A stretch of 64,000 nucleotides of DNA from Cephalotus follicularis (Eukaryota; Streptophyta; Magnoliopsida; Oxalidales; Cephalotaceae). The number at the start of each line of letters is the position of its first letter. Position 1 is the stretch's first letter. The notes under the pieces were generated by a model. The model did no database searches and was not told the DNA's origin. It saw nothing but the letters and a program-made list of their open reading frames with translations. This document shows, piece after piece, positions 23,277 to 35,774 of this stretch. The stretch lies in NCBI GenBank assembly GCA_001972305.1, contig BDDD01000375.1, positions 271,637 to 335,636 of the forward strand. Reading direction: 5' to 3'. The position numbers and the translations under genes are program-made.

Positions 23277-26088
23277 ATGAATGTTATATCCTCTCATCCT
23301 TGGTTGAGACGTAACCCTTTTGTTATGTACTCTTCAAAGAGCAAGGTCGAAGAGGATCTCTTGCCCATAACATCTATAATTGAAAGAGTAAAACAAGTTT
23401 CTAGAGATCCAGAGAGCAATGAAAATAGTAGGGAAGAGCAAGTCTGTCCTTCAGATGAGGCTACTGAGAGACCATTACCCATTAGGGGGATGCCTCTAAC
23501 CTTCGACGCTCATCCTAAAAGCAAGTTGAGACTGGATCAAGCAACTGTATTGGCGAAGGAATACAATATTCCTAAAGGTCTGACAATATGGATCTCCCTT
23601 GATGGAAAACATGCCACTAAGAAAGTGCCTGGGAGGTTCGCAGTGTTTGAGGATGCACCTATGCGTGGTCTACACCCTGGGCCGTTCCAAGCTCAATCCT
23701 GGGCCTTCGTGATGGGGTTCTTGGTGAAATGTCTAGAGAAGTCCATTCCTCCCTTAGTAACCCTCTTCAAAGAGTTCTTTGCTATCTCCAACTGTCTAGA
23801 CCAAGGATTTTACTTCAAATCAAGGCTTGGAAGAAGCTCCTGATATATCAGACCCAATCTATCAAAAATTGGGGGTATGGTACTTCCTAGACGAGGGTTG
23901 GGTAGGATTTGTCCCTGCCATTTGGGATGACTCGTCCAAATCAAAAATGAATAAGAGAAGTCATCGGACTCCCATCGAGCAAAGGTTCCTTGACAACATG
24001 TTATCTTGGAAACACACACCTATACTCAGCACCGTAACAGAGGAGGCATTTACATTTGCAAGCAATAGTGTTCCTCTTATGTATGAGGGATGGAATGATG
24101 TGGTGTTTGAAGTCTCCAACCCTAGTAGATATTTATGATTTGTCTGTTATTTAACATTTTCCATTCTCTAACAATGTGGTCCATTCTTCTATGTTCTCTG
24201 AATAACCTTAGTTTGATTCTTGTATTGCATATTGGATGGTGGAGCATCCCTTTCCAACCCGAGGAAATCCATTTCGAAGAAAGTTGGAGGAGTCTCCAAT
24301 ACTTATGGACGTTTTAACCTCCCTCCAAAACAATCTAGCCCGCTAAGAAAGAGGACGTATACCACCAACTTTGAAGGGGTCCCTCCTCAGTCTCATAATT
24401 AATGGATCACTTCTCTGCCATCGGCACCAACTGTCCCTCATGATGCTCTTCCACCTAAGAAGACAACTACCCCAACCCTCCAGATCTCCAAAGGAAGAGA
24501 AATCATGTCCAACTCTGGAAGTCACAGGAAGGAGAAGGGAGAAGAGCTATACAAGAAAAGGTTCTCTTGCCCCACATTTACCAGAGCTATCAAGGCTTCT
24601 ATGTACAAGGAACTACTTGAGCTGTCCTTCATCCCTACCGTAAGGATTGCTAAATATAACCTTGACTCAGAAGCCCTCTGAGCAAAAACTCTGAGCACCC
24701 AAGTAAGTATACCCAGCCTCTGGTTACTTTCTCTCTCTTTTTATTGTTGTGCCATCCTTTTACTGCTGTGTTCTAATGTCACGCCCCCCGTTTCGGTATG
24801 ACAACATTAAAAGCGGTAAAGGCAATTAACACATAAATACAGCTCATGTAAAAACCATAAATTTAAACTTTTAAGCAAGATGTCAGTTACGGAAGCATAA
24901 AAATTCATAAGCTGTAAACTCGTAGCGTGTATCCCATACTACACGCTACCCAAAACAAGTCTGTCATTGTTAATCGCCCACAAACGGAGCGTGATCACAA
25001 TACAATATTAAATCCCTTCAGTAATCAAACCTGTAAGTACAACACATTGTTCCTTAATAAAACTCGGTTTATTACAAAACATGAGAAAAGTAAAACCAAG
25101 AACAAAACATCATAACATCTTGTCCCTTGCCCATGCCAGTCCAACCGGTCCACTGCATCAATCTGTAAAGTAGGGGGGTTAGCCTTTGTCCTCACTCGGC
25201 TAAGTCATAAAAGTAGTTCGGGATTAACATTAAAAGCATGTCATGATATGAATGCATAGATGATGCAGTGCAGTAGAAATCTCAGTTTATATATATATGA
25301 AAATATATATGTTTAACAGTACAGTAAATTATCAGTGGGGGCATATATATATATATGAAAATATATGTATGCAACAACAGTACAGTAGTAACCCGGCCAG
25401 GGCTACATCAACAGGCACAGTAATGTCCGAGAAGGACCAACAGGCAGTACAGGATGTCCATAAAGGACCACAACAGTCAGGCAGTATAAGTAACGCCACC
25501 AACTCCTGGCCCCATGCTACACTCCCACTCCGGTCCATACTTTAGGCAACCGAGCGAGGTAACAGTACAGTACAGTGAGTCACCCAGCCAACTCCTGGCC
25601 CCTAGGTCAACCCTACCACTAGCTGGCGCTGGCAGTCTCCGCCATGCAACCAGTGGCTCAAGCACAAACATAGTACAATTCACAGAGCAAACAGTAAATC
25701 CAAGCGGAAATAGTACGGTAAACAGTACAGTAGTGATCGTTTAGATCCACAATAGGCAGTTTGTTTCCAAAAATGTTTCCAAAAGTGCAACATTTAAATA
25801 TGCATTTTCAGTAGAAAATACTTTTAAACAGTTTCAGTAGTGGAAATCTCTTTCCAAAGATGTTCAAAAATACGAAAACAATATTCATTTCATACTTAAC
25901 ATAGTAGTTTCAATTTATATATGCACTTCTAAAGTAGCAATACTTAGAAATCATAATCTGATTACAAACAGTCCAGAACAGGCAGTAAACAGTGTATATG
26001 CAATGCATACAAATGCTCAAATGCATCCTAGCAGGAATCGGGGTCGTTTCGCATTGTTTTAAGCAAGAAGAGTCCAACAGCAGTTCAA

Positions 26089-26362
26089 CCAGTCGGCTGG
26101 AATCCTTACCAGTGGGCTGTTATGGGTCGAGCAGTACCAGATAGTCGGCTGGTTCCTTCTACCAGTCGACTGTCCATTAGGCAGCCGGCTGTTATCCTTC
26201 AACAGTCGACTGTTACTGCACACCCGTTCAAAAGCATTACCCAGATCACACTTCCTGCCACTTTCTGGGCAGGATGAAGTATGAACAGTCGACTGCTTTC
26301 CATCGACAGTTGACTGGTTCCATTGAGTAGTCGGCTATCTTCCTTCGACAGTCGGCTGCCCC
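26089..26362. repeat. Palindrome cluster in solo LTR A, downstream part
   Basis: About ten CAGTCGACTG or CAGTCGGCTG units; a perfect 14-bp palindrome AACAGTCGACTGTT at 26201-26214. Corresponds by position to 9310-9625. Confidence 0.9.
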
Positions 26363-27184
26363 GCGAACCAGTTGCATGCAAATTGATCTATCTACTCCCA
26401 CGGATCATTGTAAGCAGAGAATTCAAGCTCAGGGATAGAAACATAACTACAGCTCATCATATCGTCCATATAAAGCCACATCCAACATACATTTCATCAT
26501 GCAAGTCAACACCATGCTAAGGTTCAACATGCATGCACATAATCTCGTTTGATTCTCAGTAGCAAGCATAGCAGATGAAAAAAAAACAGTAGCAACCACG
26601 TCCTAAAATCAGTGGTTACAACTCACGCAACCAGCCATTCAAATCATAGAACATGCAGTAACTTTAAACTCAAAATACCATTACAACTTCCCCTACCTTT
26701 TGATTCCAAGTTAGGAATATTTAAGTCCACCTCTTTGTGTTCCAACAGTGACGTTTTGGGCTCCCAGAAGTTCCAACTCCAAGCCCAGCAGCTCCAAGAA
26801 TAGCCCAATAGCTCCAACCAGAGCTCCAAGCTTCAACAATGGAGAAACACTCCCTTCCCTCTTTTCTCTGTGTTTTCTCTCCTGTCCTCTTTGGTTCTTA
26901 GACTTTTCAGTATCACGATGAAGGAGATGAGTGGAGACGTTTTATGCAGAATGTTTCTCTCCCTCTATTCCTTAGCTCCCTTCGCATGGCACTAAATGCT
27001 ACATTTCTATTCCACATGCATGCACACACTCATAGGTCTAAACTCCTTCCCCCTATGAAGTTTGCATGATCCACAGGTGTCCCCTTCTTCCATTCCTTAG
27101 CTACATGAAACACAGATGGCACCCACTTCCATCTGTCAGCTGTAGCATGTGATTTTCGTCACATGCAACAAAACAGAGCATGAT

Positions 27185-27340
27185 CCAGTCGGCTGTCCAC
27201 ACCCCACAGCCAGCTGCTCGCCTGGAAGATTGTTACCATGTGGCTCGACAATTGGCCAGTCGACTGGTTCATCCCACCAGTCGACTGCTCCCATACGCAG
27301 TCAACCAGTCGGCTGGTCTACTGTACCAATCGACTGTTCA
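27185..27340. repeat. Palindrome cluster in solo LTR A, upstream part
   Basis: About six CAGTCGACTG-type units. Corresponds by position to 8630-8770. Confidence 0.9.
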
Positions 27341-28858
27341 TAGTGTACTTACTAAGCAATCATACTTCTAAGTACTTAATTGATTTAAAATCAACATCAT
27401 CAAATTCGGAAATTCCATCTTTTTATTAATTCCACAAATAAAGTACATTTACATTGTGAAATTACAATACATAAAATTTCCGGGTGTTACATCTAACCTT
27501 GCAGACTAGCAATAAAGTTGTCTTCTTGGCTTACCACTATAGAGAGTTGTCTACAATCCTAGCTAATAAGGATGTTAAAATGAAAATCTCTCTGAAGCTC
27601 TTACAAACAAAGAGACTGAGCTAGAGAGGATCTCTGTTGAGAATGTCACCCTATCGGGGAAATTGAAGTATGCCTTGGAGTGTAACACCCCCGGTTCGGG
27701 ATCAGAATGTCACCCCCGACTCAGAACCGAAAATGTCATGCTAAACCAAACTAATCGAAACATATCAGCATAACCTAAACTTATGTCATTAAAAACAGTA
27801 ATAAATTTCCAATTAAATTGATAAAAGAAAATTTAAGATTCAAAACTTAAATTATGCTCATAAACGAATTGGTCTCCAAATTAACACGTGGTGGTCTAAA
27901 GATAATCTGATAACACAACTAGAACTGGAAATCATAGTTCTGAAAAAACATAGCATTTCTAAAAGAATTTAACTCAATAAAATCCTCAAGTCATAGATTG
28001 CTCTCTTATCACACTTGCCCCCAAAGCACCAGATAACCTGCTACATGGAAAAAAAATGCGGCTGACCAAACCTCGATACGGATATAGAAACATAAAACAG
28101 TACGAAACAAAACAGATTACGAAATAGATCAGTTTCCAAAATCATAACAGTTACGAGACGAAGCCAAATAAAACAGTTGCGAATCACAACAAATGCGAAA
28201 CTGAACAGTGTCCGATACAAAATACTATTCAAAACTTCATAATACGAAATAAAATATTTTACGAAACAAAACAAATTACAAAACAGTTTATGAAATGGAA
28301 CAATACAAATCTTTTCAAAAAAGCAGAACAATTCATAACTAAACCAGTTTATGCAATTCAAAAGATACGCATGTCAAGTCATATATATATAATTTCACAA
28401 TTCAGCATAAAGTGAAAGATATATATCAAAGCATATCAGTTTCCAAAACATTTCTTAAATCCATGTCTTATACTGAGAGATGCAATATCGAATTAAAGAC
28501 ATACATATATGCAAGGGATCCTGCAAAATCCACTTGCCAAACGGAATGACGTGTACGGCACTACACAATCAAATCCCACAATCCATAACATATCACATAA
28601 CATATACTATAATCGATTCATACGCCTCTATCATACATAGCGGATCCATAAATCCACCTCATGGGATTTATTCATAACATTGAAAGACGCCTGTGACAAC
28701 CCGAATTCCCTTTTGTACTGTTCATGCATACTTTGTACCGAATTGTACTGTATCGAATTGTATTGAATTAGGGTATTCTTATACCTATTGTTATTGTATT
28801 GGTTATATGCATGTATAGTCAGGATTTTGGGCTGAGTTTCGGAGAGTTGACGGAATCG

Positions 28859-28870
28859 ACTATATAAGCC
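28859..28870 (+). promoter_or_regulatory. TATA box of 5' LTR C
   Basis: ACTATATAAGCC, about 30 bases before a CT-rich leader. The 3' LTR copy reads CAATATAAGCC at about 35943. Confidence 0.75.
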
Positions 28871-28913
28871 AATTCCTTTTCTCTTTCTCACACATTTCTC
28901 ATTCTTCTCCTTT

Positions 28914-28947
<34 letters not shown>

Positions 28948-29384
28948 TCTTCTGGGCAGCCTCCATCTCCCTCTTGCAGTCGGATTGCATCTCCTTCAAC
29001 AAGGATAGGGATTACAAGTCGTGGCTTACCGATTGAACAAGAAAGTAGCGGGTTATTGGGCGATTTCTGCCGATCAATTGATTGGAAGCTCAACTTTTGA
29101 AGCTTCGTTAAAGGTAGGACTTCCCTACTTGATTGTCTATTTCTTAATTGCATAATTGATTGAATGAATTGAGTGATTGAATGATTGAATTGAAATGAAT
29201 TATGAAACCAGGGTTTTTATTGATTTTCTTGATCTAACCGATCTAGAAGGTTTTAAACTGAAATTGGAAGGTTGTAACAAGTCTTACTAACCTCAAATGA
29301 TTTATTGTAAACCTTGGTTTTCAAAGAATGGATTTATATTGTATTTTGATATGAGATTGGTTGGTTTTTCTGCAAAAACTCGAC

Positions 29385-29730
29385 CCTGCCGGAAAAGACA
29401 TCGACCCCTAGCCCAAGGACGTCGATGTCTTTCGCTTAAGAGTGTTGTATTTGTGATTCCGCAGCAAAGATATCGACGTCTTTGAAAGACATCGACGTCT
29501 TTGCCTCGAGATGTTTTTCCCCAAGAAATACATCGATGCCGAACATCGATGCGCGTTCTCAGGCTATTTTTATTGAAACACGTCAACGTCTTTCTTCAAA
29601 GACATCGACGTCTTTCGGCCATATCTCTACACAAATAGGGAAAGACATCGATGTCTTTCATATACATCGACGTCTTTCCACTGTTTTATAGATGCGTCGA
29701 TGTCTTTCACCAAGGACATTGACGCCTACT
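29385..29730. repeat. Palindrome cluster in 5' LTR C (AAAGACATCGACGTCTTT type)
   Basis: About ten variants; the best 18-mer is at 29598-29615. It lies downstream of the TATA box and inside the predicted intron. The same cluster occurs in the 3' LTR at 37515-37850. Confidence 0.9.
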
Positions 29731-30983
29731 AGATTGAAAGGAGTTTTAGCTACTTTAAAGCTGGTTTTCTACTTCTTTTCATATTGTCACTTGATTAGAG
29801 CCTCACTTGAGGTGTTCAAGTGTTTGAAAATGGTTTTAATGATTGTATTGATTGATTACTTGCTTGCGTCATGAGTGATGTGAGTCTAACTCGGTAAGTT
29901 GGATGCACATTCCCAACCCTCCATTAGATACCATCACTTATTGACTTTGCTTATTGACATTGCAATGATATTGTACTGACAGATTGATTGTATGGTATGG
30001 ATCCTATAGAGCGACCTTATGATTCGTATCGGCATGTTAGGTTGTTGACTCTGTCCTCCTATTCCATCGATCGTCTCATTTATAGTGTTGTATTGACCTG
30101 CTGACGAGCGGTACCGATTGATTGTCGATTGATACTCCCTGAGGCTGTAGCTCCCTAACGGTTTCAGTAGTTCCCTGAGGCTGTAGCTCATCAAGACTGT
30201 ATTGACCCAACCATAGGCTGGAAGATCTATGAGTTCCATACCTGATCAGTCTGAGAACAGTAGATAGATCTCCCACGTTTTTTGAAGGACTACTTTCCGT
30301 GGGATTGATCATTTTTATTGATTGACTTTGCACTGACCCGAGGTCGCATGCTCCATAGGATATTGATTGATTGATTGGGTGTTTTATACACCACCATTGA
30401 GTGTCTGCCATTGATTGATTGTTATAGATCCTATCCGTATGCTCTGTTATAGGCCAGTGTCATACGGGTAGTCAGATCGCCAACTGTACATATGCATTTG
30501 CCATGTCATGTATTGATATTGTACACCGCACATTGTTATTGCATATATTGTCAGCGATATTGCACACTATACATGCTTACATGCTACATGAGGTTTCTGC
30601 TTAGCCAGTGTGGCTAACCCCATCCTTCGGGGTGGGGCTGTGTTGTACCTTTGTGTACGACATAGGTAGGGCAGTGGGTTGTAGCGGACCGAAGGATTGA
30701 AGACTCAATCGACCGAGGGGATTGTCTGGATCTGACAGAGCTCTTTGTAATGTTTGTATTGAAGAGTTGATAAGTGTATTGTAAAAGATTGGTATTGTTA
30801 AGGATTGTATTGTATTGTACTGTAAGAAAGGATGGGTTGTTGTGTTGTATCTTCTGCTTAATGGTATGTATTGTAAAGTTTTAAGTTTTTTCGTATTTTT
30901 ATACTGCTAGTCTCGACCATTGTATTGTTTTGGATTAAGAGTAATGCCACGTGTAGGCCCTACGGGCGCGGGGTGTTACAGAA

Positions 30984-30995
30984 TGGTATCAGAGA
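30984..30995 (+). other. Primer-binding site of element C
   Basis: TGGTATCAGAGA, one mismatch to the tRNA-iMet complement in the last base, three bases after the LTR end. Confidence 0.9.
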
Positions 30996-31122
30996 CATTG
31001 GTTGGCCTGTTAGTTAAGTATATTAATACGTTGATTAAGATTGACTGAATGGATTTGTATAGAGATTGATATTGAATTGAAAGAGATTTTATCTAATCAT
31101 CCCATTGTTTCCTCTTATAGCA

Positions 31123-32400
31123 ATGAACAATAGGGGAAGGCGTGGCCGTCGAGGTGGAAGGAACGCTCCTGCTCCTGCCCCTGCTCCTATTGTTAATGAA
31201 CCAGCTCCTGGTAACGTTTTTCCAGAGTATGATCCTGATGCTCCACCAGCCGGGGATGACCCTGAGGTTTGGAGACAGCTGTGAGCCACCATGGCACAGA
31301 TGCATACTCTGATGGGATGCCAACAGGCTAGAGTTGAACATAGACCAAGAAGGGAAGACGTGTTGAGCCGCTTCCTAAAGTTATAGCCTCCAGCATTTGT
31401 AGGACTTCCTGATCCTACCCTTGCTGAGTCTTGGCTAATCCATTTGGAGAAAATCTTTGAGGTCATGGGATGTGATGATGAACAGAAATTGGTATTGGCA
31501 GTGTATATGCTCCAAGGAGAAGCTGAGCACTGGTGAGGTATGGTTAACATAGATTGGACAAGGAATGGTATAGTCCCCTCTTGGGATGCCTTCAAAGGGG
31601 AATTCAATGCAAGGTACTACCCTCATATAGAGACCGACAGAAGAGAGATTGAATTTGCTAACCTGGTTCAGGGAAGCATGTCAGTTGCTGAGTATGAGGC
31701 GAGATTCATGCAGTTAGCCCGATCTGCCCCATACTTAGTGGAAGGCCAAGAGCGTAGAGCAAAGAAATTCCTTAGAGGGCTGAGATTGGATTTGAGGAGG
31801 CAACTGACTCCCTTGGGTCTGACCTCCATATCGAATATTTCTTCCCGAGCTATGCAGCTTGAGGATATTGCAGCTGAGGCTAAATTTATGAGAGAAATAG
31901 CCCGCACCAGGCCTACTCCTTCTTCTTGGCAGAGTGGTAGTGACAATGGCAGTGCTAAACTATAGAAGACTGATAGTAGCCCCTCACCTGGTTCTCATGG
32001 TAGCAATCAGGATAGCGGTAACCCGTCCCGTTCTTGGAGGAAAGGCAGATCGAGGAACGCACGTTGAGGAGACCGATCTTCAGTACCTAGTCAGGGTACA
32101 CCCTCCAGACTCTCTAGGAGTGGTAATCAGAGTGTACGGTTCCTTGTGTGCATTGTCAGAAGACCAACCATACTTCTGAGAATTGTAGATGGTTCTTGGG
32201 CCATTGCTTGGTTGGTGGTGGCTCCGACCACATTGCTAGAGATTGTCCTCGAAGTTCCCATCCTAGAGGATTTGATCAGACACAGCGGTCACCGCCCCCA
32301 CCGGGACCGACAGCCAGTGTACCATCTTCTTCCCGTGGGACTTTGCAGTCTAGAGGGAAACAGCCTATGAGTTATGCTCTGATAGTTTGGGCTAGAGTGT
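31123..32400 (+). pseudogene. gag: Gag of element C, broken
   Basis: Starts MNNRGRRGRRGGRN at 31123. The capsid-like region is recognisable by ESWLIHLEKIFEVMG, LQGEAEHW and AKKFLRGLRLDLRR (the longest open piece is 31540-31965). Zinc knuckles are CVHCQKTNHTSENC and a second, damaged, VGGGSDHIARDC (about 32145-32250). In-frame stops are TGA near 31282, TAG near 31385, TGA near 31534 and TAG near 31963, where relatives have Arg, Gln, Trp and probably Gln; each fits one transition. Shifts occur between 31965 and 32148. Confidence 0.9.
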
Positions 32401-33207
32401 TTACTGTGGAACCGAGTGCTGCAACAGGGTCCGATGTTGTGATTGGAGGTACCATTCGACTCTTTCAGCTTCCAGCACGGGTTCGTATTGATCCGGGTTA
32501 ATCCCATTCATTCATTGCATTGCATTTTGTCTCCCATGTTGGTTTGAGACCCGGGTACCTTCCTTTCTTGATGGAGGTATTCACACCTCTCGGTGATTCA
32601 GTGACCACCGATCGAGTGTGTAGAGATTGTATAGTAGAGATTGATGATCATTGCTTATTAGCCGATCTTATTGTTTTACCGATGGATGGACTAGATGTGA
32701 TTCTTGGAATGGATTGGTTGTCTAATAGCTTTGCTCAGGTGGATTATCATCGAAAAGTAGTGGTTTTCAGTCCTCCAGGATGACCACCTTTTCGGTTTCT
32801 TGGTGCCTTAGAGCCATTGTTTGTTCTGATGACTTTGGATTTGCATGCGGACAGATTGTTATTACAGGGATGCCAGGGGTTTCTGGCACATGTGCTCGAT
32901 ACTGATAGATGGCGGCCAGCACTGGAAGATATTCCAGTGGTTTCCTTAGGATTTGACTTCTTTACCGCCTAACAGACTGATAGAGTTCATGATTGATTTG
33001 AAACCAGGGACTGCACTGATTTCTCGAGCACCGTACCGAATGGCACCGATAGAATTGAAAGAGTTAAAGATACAGTTACAGAATCTTCTGGACAAAGGTT
33101 TTATAAGACCTAGTGCTTCACCCTGGGGAGCACCTATTCTTTTTGTCAAGAAGAAAGATGGATCGCTCCGTATGTGTATTGACTACTGACAGCTCAATAA
33201 AGTTACA
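32400..33207 (+). pseudogene. Protease and start of RT, element C, broken
   Basis: The protease should read DSGASHSF. Here it reads DPG, a stop, SHSF (about 32492-32515): Ser is Pro and Ala is a stop codon, so the active site is destroyed. [15 protein letters not shown] follows. A stop at 32782 and a shift precede the RT start (32953-33189, [14 protein letters not shown] and [10 protein letters not shown]). A TGA at 33187-33189 interrupts DYRQL. Confidence 0.85.
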
Positions 33208-34836
33208 GTGAAGAATAAGTACCCTCTACCGCACATTGATGAGCTGTTTGACCAGCTCAGAGGAGCGACGGTGTTTTCTAAACTCGATTTGAGATCGGGC
33301 TATCACCAGTTGAAAGTCAGACCGGAGGATGTTCCGAAGACTTCTTTCAGATCTAGATATGGCCATTATGAGTTCTTGGTTATGCCTTTCGGTGTGACTA
33401 ATGCTCTCGCGGCTTTCATGGACCTGATGAATCGAGTGTTTAGACAGTATCTGGATCAGTTCATTGTAGTGTTCATTGATGACCTCTTGGTCTATTCTAG
33501 GACCGATGAGGAGCATGCCCGGCGCCTTCATATTGTATTGCAAACATTGAGGGATCATCGATTGTATGCAAAATTTGACAAGTGCGAGTTTTGGTTATCG
33601 GAGGTTGCTTTTCTTGGGCATATTGTTTTTGGCAGCGGTTTATCAGTGGATCCATCGCAAGTAGAGGCAGTGAAAGATTGGAAACGACCAACGAATGCTT
33701 CCGAAGTTCGCAGCTTCTTGGGTTTAGCAGGGTATTATCGTCGGTTTGTTAAGGGATTTTCCCGTATTGCTACACCATTGACCAGATTGACACAGAAGAA
33801 CACTGCCTTTGTATGGGATAGTGATTGTGAAAGAAGTTTTCAAGAGTTGAAAGACAAATTGATTTTCGCTCCTGTCCTAGCCCTGCCAGACGGGAACGAA
33901 GACTTTGTTTTATACACCGATTCTTCTGGAAAAGGGCTTGGTTGCGTTCTTATGCAATACGGCAAAGTGATTGTATACGCATCGAGGAAGATCAAACCAC
34001 ACGAAGAAAGCTACCCAGTACATGACTTGGAGTTGGCGGCCATTGTTTTTGCTCTTGGAAAATGGCGCCACTACCTTTATGGGTCCAAGTTCACAGTTTT
34101 CACTGATCATAAGAGTTTGAGATATCTCTTTTCACAGAAGGAATTGAACATGAGACAGAGAAGGTGGTTTGAGCTTCTTAATGATTATGATTGGGACATT
34201 GAATATCATCGAGGAAAAGCAAATGTTGTTGCAGACGCATTGAGCCACAAGCTGTCTTGTATGACTCTTTCCCATATACATGTGCAACATGCATTGCTTG
34301 ACCGGATTAGAGATGCTCAGGTAGTGGATATTGAATTGTGGAAAGTGGCTACCGCTATTGACGAAGGATTGAAACCCGATTTCTCCCTGTCTACAGATGG
34401 GTTATTGAGATACAAGAATAGAATTTGCATTCCAGCCGATAGCGAGTTGAAGGAAGAGCTTCTTTCTCAAGCTCATAAATCTCGTTTCTCTGTTCATCCA
34501 GGGAGTACGAAGATGTACCACGACCTGAAACTTAGCTATTGGTGGATTGGCATGAAGAGAGAAATCGCGGAGTTTATATCGAGATGCCTTACTTGTCAGC
34601 AAGTAAAGGCTGAGCACCAGAGACCGGCAGGCTTGCTTCAGCCTTTGCTCATTCCTGAGTGGAAATGGGAGCACATTACCATGGATTTCATGTTTGGGTT
34701 ACCTCTGACTCGTGACAAACACGATGGTATATGGGTTGTTGTTGACCAGCTCATGAAGTCGGCCTACTTTCTACCAATTCGGATGACTTATTCTAGAGAA
34801 AAGTTGTCCATATTGTTTTTTGAAAGAGATTGTTAA
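33208..34836 (+). CDS. pol: RT, RNase H and integrase N-terminal part, element C, longest open segment
   Basis: 542 codons open. RT motifs [10 protein letters not shown] (Asp27) and FIDDLLVYS (Asp91, Asp92) are intact. RNase H shows [10 protein letters not shown] and [10 protein letters not shown]. The integrase zinc finger ([10 protein letters not shown] ... CLTCQ) and the first catalytic Asp ([10 protein letters not shown]) follow. The frame breaks at about 34830, before the second Asp of the DDE triad. The first Met is an internal residue of RT, so this is a fragment of a polyprotein, not a complete gene. Confidence 0.85.
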   Translation: MKNKYPLPHIDELFDQLRGATVFSKLDLRSGYHQLKVRPEDVPKTSFRSRYGHYEFLVMPFGVTNALAAFMDLMNRVFRQYLDQFIVVFIDDLLVYSRTDEEHARRLHIVLQTLRDHRLYAKFDKCEFWLSEVAFLGHIVFGSGLSVDPSQVEAVKDWKRPTNASEVRSFLGLAGYYRRFVKGFSRIATPLTRLTQKNTAFVWDSDCERSFQELKDKLIFAPVLALPDGNEDFVLYTDSSGKGLGCVLMQYGKVIVYASRKIKPHEESYPVHDLELAAIVFALGKWRHYLYGSKFTVFTDHKSLRYLFSQKELNMRQRRWFELLNDYDWDIEYHRGKANVVADALSHKLSCMTLSHIHVQHALLDRIRDAQVVDIELWKVATAIDEGLKPDFSLSTDGLLRYKNRICIPADSELKEELLSQAHKSRFSVHPGSTKMYHDLKLSYWWIGMKREIAEFISRCLTCQQVKAEHQRPAGLLQPLLIPEWKWEHITMDFMFGLPLTRDKHDGIWVVVDQLMKSAYFLPIRMTYSREKLSILFFERDC

Positions 34837-35721
34837 AGCACATGGAGCTCCGGTTAGCTTTGTTTCGGATCAAGACTCTCGCTTTACTTCAGTTTTTGGA
34901 GGAAGTTACAGGTAGCTATGGGTACCGAATTAAGTTTCAACACTGCTTTTCATCCCCAAATAGATGGGTTGTCCGAAAGGACTATTCAGACGTTGGAGGA
35001 CATGCTTCATGCATGCGTTCTCGACTTTGGAGGTAATTAGGATGACTACCTACATTTGATTAAGTTCTCATATAACAATAGTTATCATGAGAGCATATAG
35101 ATGGCTCCTTATGAAGCCCTATATGGTAGGAAGTGCCGATCGCCAGTTTGTTGGGATCAGGTCAGTGAAAAGAGCATTTTGGGGCCAGAGATTGTACAGA
35201 TTACCACAGAGAAAGTGAAATTGATTGAAGACCGATTGATTGTTGCACAGAGTAGATAGAAAAGCTATGTTGATGTTCATCGCAGAGGCTTGGAGTTTGG
35301 TGTTGGTGACCATGTTTTCCTCAAGGTGTCACCCACTAAATGAGTCATGATATTCGGGAAGAAAGGGAAGCTTTCTCCTCGTTTTATTGGACCTTTTGAG
35401 GTATTGGATCGGATTGGATGACTTGCTAATAGGCTTGCGTTGCCTCCAGCATTATCGAGAGTTCATGATGTGTTCCATGTTTCTTAGTTGAGGAAATATG
35501 TTCGAGATCCTTCACACATCATTGAGTACAGTTAGATTCTGCTGGAACCTGACTTATCGTTTATCAAGACTCCTATACAGATTGTTGACAGACAGATCAG
35601 AGTATTGAGGAACAAGACCATTCCTTTGGTCAATGTTCTATGGCAGCATCATGGTTCAGTGGAGCGCACCTGGGAGCGTGAGGACGATATGAGAGAGACA
35701 TATCCTTTCCTTTTTGACTAA
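34837..35721 (+). pseudogene. Integrase core end and chromodomain-like tail, element C, broken
   Basis: Frameshifted remains: VSDQDSRFTSVF (second Asp), LSERTIQTLEDML (Glu), MAPYEALYGRKCRSPVCW, then GKLSPRFIGPFEVLDRIG. The C-terminal part reads VDRQIRVLRNKTIPLVNV and WEREDDMRETYPFLFD with a stop at 35719-35721, as in Del/Tekay chromoviruses. At least six stops lie between 35037 and 35535. Confidence 0.8.
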
Positions 35722-35759
35722 TTGATCAACTGACTGGTGAATCTGGGGACCAGATTCTT

Positions 35760-35774
35760 TTAAGGAGGGGAGAA
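35760..35774 (+). other. Polypurine tract of element C
   Basis: TAAGGAGGGGAGAA directly before TGTGACGACCCG at 35775. Confidence 0.9.

Larger units (their letters stand above)
24777..27491 (-). mobile_element. Solo LTR, family A relative
   Basis: 2715 bp, ends TGTCACGCCCC and GGGTGTTACA, with the exact 5-bp duplication TCTAA at 24772-24776 and 27492-27496. The first 200 bases are the reverse complement of the end of LTR A (AAAGCGGTAAAGGCAAT shared). It has the same two palindrome clusters as LTR A. No internal domain. Family relation to LTR A is clear at the end and by architecture; much of the middle has diverged. Confidence 0.95.
24703..27504 (+). other. Intron of the antisense ORF, enlarged by a solo LTR
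   Basis: Donor CACCCAA/GTAAGTATAC at 24703 and acceptor CTAACCTTGCAG/AC ending at 27504. Without the 2715-bp LTR and one copy of its target duplication the intron is 82 nt. The reading frame on both sides joins in phase (TLSTQ then TSNKVVFLAY). Confidence 0.65.
28692..30980 (+). repeat. 5' LTR of element C
   Basis: 2289 bp, TGTGACAACCCG...GGGTGTTACA. TATA box CTATATAAGCC at 28859-28870, CT microsatellite 28914-28950, donor TTAAAG/GTAGGA at 29114, palindrome cluster 29385-29730. Short simple repeats of GATTGATTG type are common from 29150 on. Confidence 0.95.
29114..31120 (+). other. Predicted leader intron of element C
   Basis: Donor GTTAAAG/GTAGGA at 29114; acceptor with a good pyrimidine run (CCCATTGTTTCCTCTTATAG) ending at 31120, two bases before the gag ATG at 31123. 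Length 2007 nt, containing the rest of the LTR and the primer site. Confidence 0.55.
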
